Assembly (NCBI GenBank): GCA_024636295.1
Contig: JAGXHI010000051.1
Coordinates: forward strand, 1 to 64,000
Reading direction: 5' to 3'
DNA: 64,000 nt
Source of the DNA: Desulfuromonadales bacterium
GTDB lineage: Bacteria; Desulfobacterota; Desulfuromonadia; Desulfuromonadales; JAGXHI01
In this document: piece by piece, positions 38,242 to 46,941 of the stretch
Position numbering within the stretch: position 1 is the stretch's first letter
Layout of the letters: each line of letters begins with the position of its first letter
Made by a program: the position numbers and the translations under genes
Notes under the pieces: model-generated
Databases searched by the model: none
Seen by the model: only the letters and a program-made list of their open reading frames with translations
What the model was told of the DNA's origin: nothing

Positions 38242-38925
38242 ATGACAAAACTTACCTGGTATGGCCACGCCACCCTCGGCCTGCAGTTCGACGGACATCA
38301 ACTGCTGATCGACCCCTTCTTCACCGGCAACCCGGCCGCTTCCACCACGGCGGAGCAGGTCTCCCCCGATTTCATCCTGGTCAGCCACGGCCATGGAGAC
38401 CATGTCGGTGATGCCATCGCCATCGCCCGGCGCACCGGGGCGCTGGTGATCAGCAATCACGAGATCGTCACCTGGCTTGGCAAGCAGGGGCTTGAGAACG
38501 CCCATGGCCAGCATCTCGGCGGCGGCCACCGACACCCCTTCGGTTACCTCAAGCTGACCCTCGCCCTGCACGGTTCGATGCTGCCGGACGGCTCCTGCGG
38601 CGGCAACCCCTGCGGCTTTCTGCTGACCACCAGCGACGGCAAGAAGATCTACATGGCCCAGGATACGGGCCTGTTCGGCGACATGCGGCTGATCGGCGAG
38701 GAGGGGCTCGATGTGGCGGTGATCCCCATCGGCGACAACTACACCATGGGCCCCGACGATGCCCTGCGGGCGGTGAAGATGCTGCAGCCGAAGAGCGTCA
38801 TACCGATCCACTACAACACTTTCGATCTGCTCAACCAGGACGCCCAGGCCTGGAAACAGCGGGTCGAGGCAGAGACAGACACCCGGGTGGTGGTGTTGAA
38901 GCCGGGAGGAAATTTTGAATTCTAG
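38242..38925 (+). CDS. UPF0173 metallo-beta-lactamase fold hydrolase
   Basis: A 227-residue metal-dependent hydrolase from ATG 38242 (AAGGAG upstream). The HxHxDH motif is at residues 49-54 (SHGHGDHVGDA), and further ligands lie in the AQDTGLFGDM and PIHYNTFDLL regions. This UPF0173 family is widespread; the physiological substrate is not established. It stands alone, preceded by the glycine-zipper pseudogene. Confidence 0.87.
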   Translation: MTKLTWYGHATLGLQFDGHQLLIDPFFTGNPAASTTAEQVSPDFILVSHGHGDHVGDAIAIARRTGALVISNHEIVTWLGKQGLENAHGQHLGGGHRHPFGYLKLTLALHGSMLPDGSCGGNPCGFLLTTSDGKKIYMAQDTGLFGDMRLIGEEGLDVAVIPIGDNYTMGPDDALRAVKMLQPKSVIPIHYNTFDLLNQDAQAWKQRVEAETDTRVVVLKPGGNFEF

Positions 38926-38965
38926 GGGTTGGAAGCAGGGAGGAAAAGCTTTGTCGTCGTGATAT

Positions 38966-38989
38966 CGGCCACGCACTGAAAGGTGGCCG
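38966..38989 (+). terminator. Hairpin after the UPF0173 gene
   Basis: CGGCCAC and GTGGCCG form a 7-bp stem with a 10-base loop, about 40 bases after the stop. No T-tract follows. Confidence 0.4.
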
Positions 38990-39072
38990 TGTCACAGATA
39001 TGGCGTGTGCTCCCTCATGTCCTACCCTTCCGCTGAGGTCCCTAGATCACAACTGCAATCCAGGAGAATGCC

Positions 39073-39423
39073 ATGAACTATCTCAGGAAAAAGGGAACAT
39101 GCACCCCCGTCGATGTCACCGCCGGGAAGGGGACGACCATGCAGGTTATGGTCAGTTCCGACGAGGCGCCCCACTTCGCCCTCAGGAAATTCACCATGGA
39201 GCCCCACGGCGGAATGCCGATGCATACCAATACCGTGGAACACGAGCAGTATATCGTGAGGGGGTCGGCCGTTGTCGCAATCGGGGATGAAACATTCGAA
39301 GTCTCGGCCGGCGATTCAGTCTATATCCCCGAGTTGGCGCCGCATTCCTACCAGGCCGGCAAAGATGGTTTCGAGTTCATTTGCGTCGTGCCGAACAAGA
39401 AGGATACGATAAAGCTCGTTTGA
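39073..39423 (+). CDS. Cupin-domain protein
   Basis: 116 residues forming one cupin barrel. Candidate metal ligands are His51, His57, Gln59 and His91 (PMHTNTVEHEQYIVRG and PELAPHSY). Small single cupins may be dioxygenases, isomerases or sensors; nothing here shows which. AGGAG precedes the ATG. It converges with the minus-strand ferredoxin-domain gene 55 bases downstream. Confidence 0.8.
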   Translation: MNYLRKKGTCTPVDVTAGKGTTMQVMVSSDEAPHFALRKFTMEPHGGMPMHTNTVEHEQYIVRGSAVVAIGDETFEVSAGDSVYIPELAPHSYQAGKDGFEFICVVPNKKDTIKLV

Positions 39424-39478
39424 TGCGCACGTTTTCATAGCAGACTTGAACCAGCGCTCGATCTTACGAAAATTCTCA

Positions 39479-40792
39479 TCACATTTCGAGCACCCAGCCC
39501 TTCCCTTGCCTTTTTGCCCCCTCTTTCATCGCTTGCAGGAAGCGGGATCGCAGCGTATCGCCCAGGAGGGCCTTTTTGACCGGAGGCAGGTTCAGGAAGG
39601 CGCCGACGAAGGCCCGCGTGAACTTCTCTCCGATGCTCTTGGGGTTGGCGAAGATCTGGTTCTGGAGAGTGCCTTTTTCCAGCGATTGCAGGATCACTCG
39701 CTCGAAGGTGGTTTCTGGGTGGATGACCCGTTGTGCTCTTCCGGCCAGCCGGCAGGCCCGGGTGGGGCATTTGAGGGCGCACACGCCGCAACCCAGACAG
39801 ACGGAAGTGTTCACCTGCGGTGCGTTCTCCCTTTTTGCTTGCGGATTTTCCACCGAGATCATGGCGATGGCGTCGATCGGGCAAGCCGTGGCGCACTTCA
39901 AACAGCCTGTGCAGGCATCCTCCTCGATGACGGCGATGGTGTTGGAGGTCATGATCGCGTTCGGGTAGCCGTATCGGCTGACCGCCAACAGAACGCTGCA
40001 GCAACAGCCGCAGCAGTGGCAGACGAACTTCATGTTCTTCTGCACGTTATCCGCCGCCAGGACGAGCCCCATCTCCCGGGAGCGGGCAAAGAGGTCTTCC
40101 ATTTCGAATCGGCAGACCTCCCGCGCCAGCCGGTTCCGGATCATGAAATCCGCCGCGAGGCCGAACTGGGTACAGCTCTCCAGGGGCGCCGCACACCTCT
40201 TCTCGCCAAGATGCAGCTTCTCGTGCCGGCAGCTGCAAAGTCCGACGGAAAACCGGTCCGTTCCGGCGAGAAGAGCCGAGGCCTTCTCGTGATCGAGGAT
40301 TTCCACATGTTCCGCATCCTCGATCGCCTCTTCATGGGGAAGCGCCCGGATAAAGGAGAATCGTTCCCCTCTCCCCAGATTGGCCGCGAGGAAGGAGCCG
40401 TCGACCGCCATGTACTCATGGAACAGCCGCGCCCACTCCCTGCTCTTCACATCCGGCCCCATCCGCATCATGGTGAATTCGAAAATCCCGATCACCATTG
40501 GGGAGGGGGCGTAGTGGTACTCGCCCTGGACCCACAGGTCTATGACCAGCCCTTTCGTCGTCATGCCGTCGAGAAGGCGCCTCAGAGCCGAAGTCTCCGC
40601 CCCGGTCGCCCTGGCAACCTCGTCGAAGGTCGACAGCCCGTTGGGCATCCGGATGACGATCTCGGCCTCCTCCACCATATAAAGTTCGGCCAGGATGGCG
40701 CGCAACCGGTCATTCCAGGGCGCCCTCATCTCCATCCCGTCGATCTTTCCGCCCAGCTCGCGGAAAACATCTTTCCCAACCAGGTGTCCCAT
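39479..40792 (-). CDS. 4Fe-4S ferredoxin-domain protein with CHCCGCCC motif
   Basis: 437 residues, AAGGAG before ATG. Residues 1-95 look like a winged-helix or methyltransferase-type N-terminal domain (FDEVARATGAETSALRRLLD). Cys186, Cys188, Cys200 and Cys207 form one cluster of cysteines; residues 258-265 are CHCCGCCC, a dense Cys run; Cys294-304 and Cys332-342 are two classical CxxCxxCxxxCP ferredoxin sites. It probably carries two 4Fe-4S clusters plus other metal or thiol sites and moves electrons. The partner is unknown and no redox operon surrounds it. Confidence 0.75.
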   Translation of the reverse strand: MGHLVGKDVFRELGGKIDGMEMRAPWNDRLRAILAELYMVEEAEIVIRMPNGLSTFDEVARATGAETSALRRLLDGMTTKGLVIDLWVQGEYHYAPSPMVIGIFEFTMMRMGPDVKSREWARLFHEYMAVDGSFLAANLGRGERFSFIRALPHEEAIEDAEHVEILDHEKASALLAGTDRFSVGLCSCRHEKLHLGEKRCAAPLESCTQFGLAADFMIRNRLAREVCRFEMEDLFARSREMGLVLAADNVQKNMKFVCHCCGCCCSVLLAVSRYGYPNAIMTSNTIAVIEEDACTGCLKCATACPIDAIAMISVENPQAKRENAPQVNTSVCLGCGVCALKCPTRACRLAGRAQRVIHPETTFERVILQSLEKGTLQNQIFANPKSIGEKFTRAFVGAFLNLPPVKKALLGDTLRSRFLQAMKEGAKRQGKGWVLEM

Positions 40793-40834
40793 GCTTTCTC
40801 CTTAATCGGTAGCTGGAGGCGGTTTTAGCCCCTC

Positions 40835-40936
40835 TTATCCAGTGGGCCCCGCGGGGCCGCCGTTGAAGACGTTATCATCACTGATCTCCTGGTTCAGATC
40901 GCGCAAGAGCTGCTTGATGGAAACGCCTCGGATCAT
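40835..40936 (-). pseudogene. YihY/BrkB-type membrane protein, N-terminal stub
   Basis: ATG 40936 has a good ribosome-binding site (CAGGAG) and encodes 33 residues: MIRGVSIKQLLRDLNQEISD and DNVFNGGPAGPTG, then stop. The DNVFNG segment matches the start of the first membrane domain of the YihY/BrkB family (usually followed by AAALAFY). The rest of the gene is missing, consistent with a deletion junction near 40850. The match is short, hence modest confidence. Confidence 0.45.
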
Positions 40937-41122
40937 TTTGGCTCCTGCGGAACAACATACCAGTATTTGGCCGAAATGTATCTTTGCTCTTCTCAGCGCC
41001 ACGTCAGGTATGCGCCCACGTGATCAGGGATCCGATTATCGAAATTTACGTTTTTCAGCCATCGGCCTCGTCGAGCCGATACGCCCTTCCGGAAGGACGG
41101 GGGAATTTCCCATTGCCGACTG

Positions 41123-41205
41123 ATGAAGTTCTACAAATTTCGCGACATCAACCGGGCCATGGCGGATGCGAGGCGAGGGGATACGGTCAATCCGGTGCTG
41201 TTTTT
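41123..41205 (+). pseudogene. Zinc alcohol dehydrogenase, extreme C-terminal fragment
   Basis: MKFYKFRDINRAMADARRGD and then TVNPVL resembles the C-terminal end of NAD(P)-dependent zinc alcohol dehydrogenases (a KFYKFEDINxAMxDA...GxTVKPVL pattern). Nothing upstream in this frame encodes the remainder. Bases 40937-41122 contain no other coding signal. Confidence 0.45.
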
Positions 41206-41416
41206 TATCCTAATCTTCGCTCCAGATTGCTCAGAGTGCGATTCAGTTGCTCGTCTGAATTGTTTTTTTACGGAAAAATGATTCGGATTACGTCCGTAAT
41301 CACTCAAACACCTTGTTAAAGGTGAGAGAATGGGTGAAAATGCGGGCGAAAGGTTCAGGAATTGGATTGCCTATCAAAGGGGAATTTTTTCGATCATCAC
41401 AGAAGGAGGTATCCAC

Positions 41417-41722
41417 ATGATTGTCGTACTCGCATCGATTCGGGTGAAGGCCGGGCGCGTTTCCGAATTTCTCGAAATCCTGAAGTCCAATGTGCCGAGC
41501 GTCAGGGCGGAGGAGGGGTGTATCGAGTACCTCCCGACGGTTGATGCCCAAACCGGTCTGCCGCCGCAGGTTCTGGATGAAAATGTCGTCACGATTATCG
41601 AGAAGTGGGATAGCCTGGAAGCGCTGCGAAATCATATCAAAGCGCCCCATATGCTGGCATACAGGGAAAAGGTCAAGGATATCGTGGAGGATCTCTCTCT
41701 TAAAGTACTGAAGGAAGCCTGA
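41417..41722 (+). CDS. Antibiotic biosynthesis monooxygenase (ABM) domain protein
   Basis: 101 residues from ATG 41417 with GGAGG upstream. MIVVLASIRVKAGRVSEFLE, then EEGCIEYL, and EKWDSLEALRNHIKAPHMLAY are the ABM/YgiN-like ferredoxin-fold pattern, which usually forms dimers acting on quinol-type or aromatic substrates. It stands between fragments of other genes. The substrate is not indicated. Confidence 0.82.
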   Translation: MIVVLASIRVKAGRVSEFLEILKSNVPSVRAEEGCIEYLPTVDAQTGLPPQVLDENVVTIIEKWDSLEALRNHIKAPHMLAYREKVKDIVEDLSLKVLKEA

Positions 41723-41893
41723 CTCAACAGCCCCACAGGCAGCCAGTTTCCGAGAGACGAGATGATTTGTCCCAAGTGCGGTTGGCGGTCGTCTGGGGCT
41801 GCCTTCTTTTGATCAGGGAGATGCGCAGCCGGGAGGCTCGGGCGCCCTGGGAAACATATCTGAATTTCAAGTTCGATTGAAAACATCGATGGG

Positions 41894-41916
41894 GGGGCAG
41901 GTCTCAGACCTGCCCC
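41894..41916. terminator. Bidirectional hairpin between convergent genes
   Basis: GGGGCAGGTC and GACCTGCCCC form a 10-bp stem with a TCA loop. It lies between the ABM gene and the convergent minus-strand secreted-protein gene and can serve both. Confidence 0.7.
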
Positions 41917-41923
41917 TTATTGT

Positions 41924-42478
41924 CTATTTCGCGATGCAGAGCGCTGGTCTCGACCCCCTCCAGGAGCCCAGCGCAATTTTCCTGTCCTCGAAGGTTTCGT
42001 GTGCCAGGTAGTTGCCGGGGATCCGGCCGTCATGCCGGGAGATGAAGTAGTGCCTGTCGCCTGAATAGATTTCGCGCCCTTTGTTGGAAAGGTGCAGGGT
42101 CAGGCTCCCCTCCTCCCCGTAAACCCTCTTCATTCCGACTCTCTTCAGGAAGATATCCAGAGAACCGGATGATTTTGAGTGTTCAACAACATCCTGCCAG
42201 GAGGCCAACTGATAGGCGTCGCCGAACTCGGACTTGCAGGCATAACTGTTATTCTGCGATTCCGAATATTTATGTTCCGTCACTTTGAAGGGGAACCGGC
42301 CGTGTTCCCGCTTTTCGAAATACATCTGGCTGATGTCCTCCGTCGGTATTTCAAGCGTTTTGCCGTTTTTCAGCTCAATCTTTATCACATCGGCGGCAGC
42401 GAAGGAAACGGAAAGAACGACTGCTGAAAGGACAATGGCAACGAAGCGGAACCTGAAACCCCTTCTTTTTGAAATCAT
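41924..42478 (-). CDS. Secreted protein, unknown function
   Basis: 184 residues starting at ATG 42478 (AAGGAAGG upstream on the minus strand). A signal peptide (FRFVAIVLSAVVLSVSFAAA) ends near residue 30; the mature part begins DVIKIELKNGKTLEIPTEDI and includes a segment with alternating hydrophobics. No family is recognised. It is an apparently monocistronic gene. Confidence 0.65.
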   Translation of the reverse strand: MISKRRGFRFRFVAIVLSAVVLSVSFAAADVIKIELKNGKTLEIPTEDISQMYFEKREHGRFPFKVTEHKYSESQNNSYACKSEFGDAYQLASWQDVVEHSKSSGSLDIFLKRVGMKRVYGEEGSLTLHLSNKGREIYSGDRHYFISRHDGRIPGNYLAHETFEDRKIALGSWRGSRPALCIAK

Positions 42479-42596
42479 GATTAACCCTTCCTTGATTGAA
42501 AGAAAATGCGCTGACTTTTTTCTGTAATAGAACAGGGATAATCGTAAGTCAAACAAAACCCAGTGGGGGCGTTAAAAACTCCAGCAGGAAATTCCA

Positions 42597-43319
42597 CTAT
42601 TCCAGCAGAATCCTCCGTGGAGTAAGATCCATGAGCCTGCTGTACAAAGTTTCTCCCTGATCATCCTCCACCAGATGCACCCAGCCGCCGATATGAACCA
42701 GACGCCCTTTTGGCCGGGCCTCAAGGCGCCGGCGGATCTCCCGTTCCATGTGCCGGTCCCGAAAGCCTATCCCCTCCCTGCCTCGGCGCTTTTCGAGGAA
42801 ATCCTGCCGGACGGCCGTTTCCGGATTGGAGAGAACCATGGCCCTGGCGATCCGGCGGCTCTCTGCGGAGGAGACAGCCCTGGTTTCGGGAAGGCTCGCC
42901 AGCACCCGGATATTTCGAATGGTGATGAGTTCCGATTCCACCTTTGCCAGCTTGATCTCGGAGATCTCCGACAGGTCGATCAGTCCCACGGGGATGCCGG
43001 TCTCTTCGGCGAATTCCGACGCCGCCCGGTATTCGAATGGAAGCGTCAGCAGACTCCGGATACCCTCGATGGCGGGGTGCTTCCAGAGATCCTGCCTCTG
43101 CAATCCCAGCTCGGAGGCGAGCCGATCCAGGACGGCCTCCAGACGTTGGAGCTGACGAAGCCCCTCGGTTCGGCGATAGTGGAGTGCCAGGGGACTCATC
43201 TCCAGGGTGATCTCGTCCGGGCGCAGGCGTTCGAGGAGCCGCCGGAGCTTTACGGCGCCTTCCCGGTCGCGGTGGATGGTGCCGATGAGGGTCAGAAGGG
43301 GAGAGGTCTGATCGTTCAT
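42597..43319 (-). CDS. TraB/TIKI-like protein
   Basis: 240 residues from ATG 43319. A GTIHR motif near residue 14 and LEMSPLALHYR near residue 40 resemble the TraB/PrgY/GumN and TIKI families, whose members are membrane-associated proteases or pheromone-shutdown proteins. The ending has GRLVHIGGWVHLVED. A TTG at 43334 is an alternative start. The gene begins just after the ilvA stop, likely in one transcript. Function here is inferred from motif only. Confidence 0.6.
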   Translation of the reverse strand: MNDQTSPLLTLIGTIHRDREGAVKLRRLLERLRPDEITLEMSPLALHYRRTEGLRQLQRLEAVLDRLASELGLQRQDLWKHPAIEGIRSLLTLPFEYRAASEFAEETGIPVGLIDLSEISEIKLAKVESELITIRNIRVLASLPETRAVSSAESRRIARAMVLSNPETAVRQDFLEKRRGREGIGFRDRHMEREIRRRLEARPKGRLVHIGGWVHLVEDDQGETLYSRLMDLTPRRILLE

Positions 43320-43330
43320 TCCGCAGATCG

Positions 43331-44539
43331 TCAACGCACCAGCGTCGCTCCGTAGCCCTCCTTTTTAAGCCCCTCCAGGATCTCCCGGATATGCTCCGGG
43401 CCGCGTGTTTCCAGCTCCAGGTGGACTTCGACCCCTCCGAGATGAACGCCGGCTAACCGCCGGTCGTGGCTGACGTGACAGATATTCGCCCCCTGGGCGG
43501 CGAGCATGGCCGCCAGCTTGGCCAGGGAGCCGGGGGCGTCGAGGAGCTCCACCTTCACCTTCAGGAAGCGCCCTTCGGCCACCATCCCCCTTTCCACCAC
43601 CCGCGAGATCGTCTGAACGTCGATATTGCCTCCGGAGAGGACGCAGACGGTCGGACCGCGATGCTCGTTGCCGTGCCTGTAGAGCAGGGCGGCAAGACTC
43701 ACCGCGCCAGCCCCCTCCACCACCAGCTTCCCTTTTTCCATCAGGCCGACGATGGCATGGGCGATCTCCTCCTCCTCGACGGTCACGATGTCGTCGACCA
43801 GCTTCTGGATGATTGGAAAGGTCTGCTCTCCCACCCGTTTGATGACGATGCCGTCGGCGAGCGAGTGCGCCGCGGCAAGGGTCACGGGCGAACCTCTGCG
43901 CCGGGAGAGAAGGGCGCTGGGGGCGCCGGCGGCCTCCACGCCAATGATGCGGATCTGTGGCTTGATCGTTTTGGCGGCGGTGGCGATTCCGGCGATCAGG
44001 CCTCCTCCGCCGATGGGAACGATCAAGGTTTGAACCTCGGGGAGATCTTCCAGGATTTCCAGACCGGCCGTTCCCTGTCCGGCCATGATCAGGGGGTGGT
44101 CGAAAGCCGGAATGTAAAGCATCCCTTTTTTCCGCTCCAGCTCGCGCGCTCTCTCGGCCGCATCGTCGAAAGTCTCGCCATGCAGCAGCACCTCGGCTCC
44201 GTAACTGCGGGTCGCCAGGAATTTGGCCAGGGGAGTGTTCTCGGGCATGACGACCAGGGCGGGGATACCCGCCTGACGGGCGGCGAGGGCCACCCCCTGG
44301 GCGTGATTGCCGGCTGAGGCGGTTATCACCCCACGCCGCAGGGCTTCGGGAGGATGATGAGCGAGGAAGTTGATGGCGCCGCGGATCTTGAAGGAGCCGG
44401 TACGCTGGAGATTTTCGCACTTGAAATGCAGGGGATATCCGAGGCGCTCAGAAAAATAGTGGGAGCGAATCAGTTCCGTCCTGCGTATCCGCCCCTTGAG
44501 ATTGTCGGCCGCCTTGCCGATTGAGTCAAATTCCAGCAT
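43331..44539 (-). CDS. ilvA: Threonine ammonia-lyase with ACT domain
   Basis: 402 residues. A PLP-dependent fold II enzyme: the PLP lysine is in RTGSFKIRGAINFL near residue 52, and a GGGGL phosphate loop near residue 182. A C-terminal ACT-like domain from about residue 325 (FLKVKVELLDAPGSLAKLAAMLAAQGANI) may bind an effector. It converts threonine to 2-oxobutyrate for isoleucine synthesis or catabolism. AAGGAGG precedes the ATG. It may cotranscribe the TraB-like gene downstream. Confidence 0.92.
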   Translation of the reverse strand: MLEFDSIGKAADNLKGRIRRTELIRSHYFSERLGYPLHFKCENLQRTGSFKIRGAINFLAHHPPEALRRGVITASAGNHAQGVALAARQAGIPALVVMPENTPLAKFLATRSYGAEVLLHGETFDDAAERARELERKKGMLYIPAFDHPLIMAGQGTAGLEILEDLPEVQTLIVPIGGGGLIAGIATAAKTIKPQIRIIGVEAAGAPSALLSRRRGSPVTLAAAHSLADGIVIKRVGEQTFPIIQKLVDDIVTVEEEEIAHAIVGLMEKGKLVVEGAGAVSLAALLYRHGNEHRGPTVCVLSGGNIDVQTISRVVERGMVAEGRFLKVKVELLDAPGSLAKLAAMLAAQGANICHVSHDRRLAGVHLGGVEVHLELETRGPEHIREILEGLKKEGYGATLVR

Positions 44540-44829
44540 TCAACCTCCTTGAGATAACCCTCTTCCAAAAAGGATAGCTTTAATGCCGGCGGGAGCAAGC
44601 GAAGCGCTGCCGCGGGATGAGAGCTGGAGCCCTCTGCCTGCACCCCAGCTTGCACCCTTTTCCCTGTTCTCGAACGTCCCGTTAATGAATCATCTGCTGC
44701 CGGCGCCGTAAAACGGCTGTCGACGGCCGATCTCAGTTGCCTTAGCTTCGGATCTCTGATTTAAATATAACGTTAGAAAAAAAATACCGGTTGATCGTTT
44801 TTTCCGTTCGATTGATAAGTGGAGGTCCA
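44540..44829. other. Divergent intergenic region, ilvA-htpX
   Basis: A 290-base gap between divergently transcribed ilvA and htpX. It contains both promoters presumably, an AT-rich stretch near 44755-44785, and inverted-repeat fragments around GCCGGCGCCG. No coding signal is convincing. Confidence 0.5.
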
Positions 44830-45711
44830 ATGAAAAGAGTCATTCTGTTTATCGTCACCAATCTTGCAATCATCCTCGTGCTTGGAGTTGTTCTGAGCCT
44901 TCTGGGAGTCGACCGTATTCTGGATGAACAGGGGATCGGGCTCGATTTGGGCAATCTGCTGGTTTTTGCAGCCGTCTTTGGCTTCGGCGGATCTTTCATC
45001 TCTCTGGCGATTTCCAAATGGACCGCCAAGCGTCTGACCGGCGCCCGAGTCATAAAGTCTCCCTCCAGCTCCAACGAAGCATGGCTCGTGACCATAGTTC
45101 AACGTCAGGCCGAGCGCGCCGGTATTTCCATGCCGGAAGTGGCCATCTATGACTCCCCCACGGTTAACGCCTTCGCTACAGGAATGCGGCGGAACAATGC
45201 CCTGGTGGCGGTCAGTACGGGTCTTCTGCAGTCGATGAACCAGGAGGAAGCCGAGGCCGTCCTCGCCCATGAAGTCAGTCACGTCGCCAACGGCGACATG
45301 GTCACTCTGGCTCTCGTCCAAGGGGTCGTGAATACCTTCGTCATCGTGCTGTCCAGGGTCGTCGGCCACCTGGTCGACCGCTACATCTTCAAGACTGAGC
45401 GCGGACACGGTATGGGGTTCTACATCACTTCCATCGCGGCCCAGATCTTCTTCGGTATTCTCGCGAGCACCATAGTCCTGTGGTTCAGTCGTCACCGTGA
45501 ATTTCGTGCTGACGCCGGAGGGGCCGATCTGGCAGGGCGCGAAAAGATGATCGCAGCTCTGGAACGTCTGGGCAAGGCGCCGGCCGAGCCGTTACCCGAT
45601 CAGATGTCCTCCTTCGGGATCTACGGCAACATGGGGCAGGGACTGCGCAGACTTTTCATGACCCATCCTCCTTTGGAAGAGCGCATCGCTGCGTTAAAAG
45701 AGGGTCGCTGA
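44830..45711 (+). CDS. htpX: Protease HtpX
   Basis: 293 residues from ATG 44830 (GGAGG upstream). The zinc site is HEVSH at residues 147-151 ([14 protein letters not shown]), and a second ligand (Glu) occurs in the [12 protein letters not shown] region. Two N-terminal hydrophobic segments ([20 protein letters not shown] and [18 protein letters not shown]) and two later ones place it in the inner membrane. HtpX degrades misfolded membrane proteins. Confidence 0.93.
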   Translation: MKRVILFIVTNLAIILVLGVVLSLLGVDRILDEQGIGLDLGNLLVFAAVFGFGGSFISLAISKWTAKRLTGARVIKSPSSSNEAWLVTIVQRQAERAGISMPEVAIYDSPTVNAFATGMRRNNALVAVSTGLLQSMNQEEAEAVLAHEVSHVANGDMVTLALVQGVVNTFVIVLSRVVGHLVDRYIFKTERGHGMGFYITSIAAQIFFGILASTIVLWFSRHREFRADAGGADLAGREKMIAALERLGKAPAEPLPDQMSSFGIYGNMGQGLRRLFMTHPPLEERIAALKEGR

Positions 45712-45853
45712 TCAGAAAAATTAACCGAATTTGTTGCCGTCCGGGTATTAATTCTATAAAAATATCCATTCAGCACCTTTGATGGGACCGGGACCTGCAG
45801 GGAGCTGGTAGGTTTTGTGACTTGCAGGCACTCGAGAACCAAAGAGAAATCTC

Positions 45854-46630
45854 ATGGACCTCGGATTACGAGATAAAAATGTCTTGATCACCGGCGGCAG
45901 CAAGGGCATCGGCCTTGCGTGTGCACGGGTGTTTCGCACCGAAGGCGCCCGCATCGCACTGGTTTCGCGATCCCGGTCAAACCTCGATGCGGCGCGGGGG
46001 TCGCTCGGGGAAGCCTTTACGGTCGCGGCCGACCTCACCGACGCTGCGGCGGCGCTTGCCATGGTCGAGCGCGTGGAAACAGGATTCGGACCGATCGAAA
46101 TCCTCGTCAACAGTGCCGGTGCGGCGCGGCGCATAAATTCAGAGGACCTCACCCCGGAGATCTGGCGTGCTGCTATGGATGCGAAGTATTTCAGTTATAT
46201 CAACGTCATCGACCCGGTGGTAAAGCTGATGGCATCGCGCGGTCGGGGCGCGATTATCAACATCATCGGCATCGGCGGAAAAATTCCCTCTACTGTCCAT
46301 CTGCCCGGTGGTGCCGCGAACGCGGCATTGATGCTCGCCACCGCGGGTCTGGCCCATACTTATGCGCCGCATGGTGTGCGCGTGGTGGGGCTGAATCCGG
46401 GCCTGACCAACACCGAACGGTTTGCGGAGAGGCTGAGCGCCGAGGCCCGGCGCGGCGGCATCACGGAAAAGGAAGCCCTTGAGCGCGCAGTCGAAAATCT
46501 TCCGCTCGGCCGTCTGGCAGAGCCCGAGGAAATCGCGGACATCGTTGCTTTCGCCGCCTCCGATCGGGGCCGCTACTTCACCGGCGCCAACATAACATTG
46601 GACGGCGCCTCGTCGCCTACCGTGGTTTAG
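45854..46630 (+). CDS. SDR family protein lacking the YxxxK site
   Basis: 258 residues with the NAD(P) Rossmann motif NVLITGGSKGIGLACARVF and LVNSAGA. The usual SDR tyrosine-lysine pair is replaced: by alignment with other SDRs, the Tyr falls on Gly152 and the Lys on Asn156 (in PGGAANAALM). The Ser of the triad is also not obvious. It may be a catalytically changed or non-catalytic SDR. It lies alone, preceded by a 140-base gap after htpX. Confidence 0.65.
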   Translation: MDLGLRDKNVLITGGSKGIGLACARVFRTEGARIALVSRSRSNLDAARGSLGEAFTVAADLTDAAAALAMVERVETGFGPIEILVNSAGAARRINSEDLTPEIWRAAMDAKYFSYINVIDPVVKLMASRGRGAIINIIGIGGKIPSTVHLPGGAANAALMLATAGLAHTYAPHGVRVVGLNPGLTNTERFAERLSAEARRGGITEKEALERAVENLPLGRLAEPEEIADIVAFAASDRGRYFTGANITLDGASSPTVV

Positions 46631-46785
46631 TTTGTATTCCGGCGGATCGGACCTGGAATAGCAACATTGTTGCAAAGCATATGCGTTGACAAATATTGCG
46701 GCATAATAGCCCGAAATTTTGGGCCTTGAAAGAATTGTGAGGTGTTATTTCTGGCATGACCGGCGGATCAGGTTCAAAAGTAAAA

Positions 46786-46814
46786 AGGGGATCTGCAATT
46801 CATGCAGATCCCCT
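46786..46814 (+). repeat. Inverted repeat AGGGGATCTGCA/TGCAGATCCCCT
   Basis: A 12-bp stem with a 5-base loop. It resembles the GGGATCCGC stem of the terminator after tRNA-fMet (32821-32853), but no T-run follows on the plus strand. On the minus strand the same hairpin is followed by CTTTTTAC. Confidence 0.55.
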
Positions 46815-46850
46815 ATAATTTCAGGTGAGTCTTTTCTTCGGGTTCCGGGC

Positions 46851-46941
46851 AAAAAAATCCCGGGGCGATGGAGGGTCGCCCCGGTTTCATTGAAGGAGAG
46901 ATTTGAAACCAACCCAAAAGAGAGATGAAGAAGGTAGATGC
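46851..46941 (-). ncRNA. Candidate small RNA with CU-rich loop
   Basis: On the minus strand, TTGACT (46977-46972) and TATATT (46953-46948) form a promoter with an 18-base spacer. The ~90-nt transcript would hold GGTTTCA...TGAAACC enclosing the loop AATCTCTCCTTCAA, then the strong stem CCGGGGCGA/TCGCCCCGG (46884-46860) followed by GATTTTTTT. The loop is complementary to Shine-Dalgarno-like GAAGGAGAG. It has no coding capacity of note. Expression is not demonstrated. Confidence 0.45.

Noticed and set aside
41762..41812. Sixteen-residue frame MICPKCGWRSSGAAFF
   Set aside because: Zinc-ribbon-like C-x2-C but too short, with no support; perhaps the start of a lost gene.
43466..44317. Long open frame opposite ilvA
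   Set aside because: Low-complexity, His- and Asp-rich translation with no homology; it mirrors ilvA codon use.
46719..46928. Open frame of 69 codons in the tRNA-Met upstream gap
   Set aside because: No ribosome-binding site, no homology, and it crosses two hairpins that are better explained as RNA structure.
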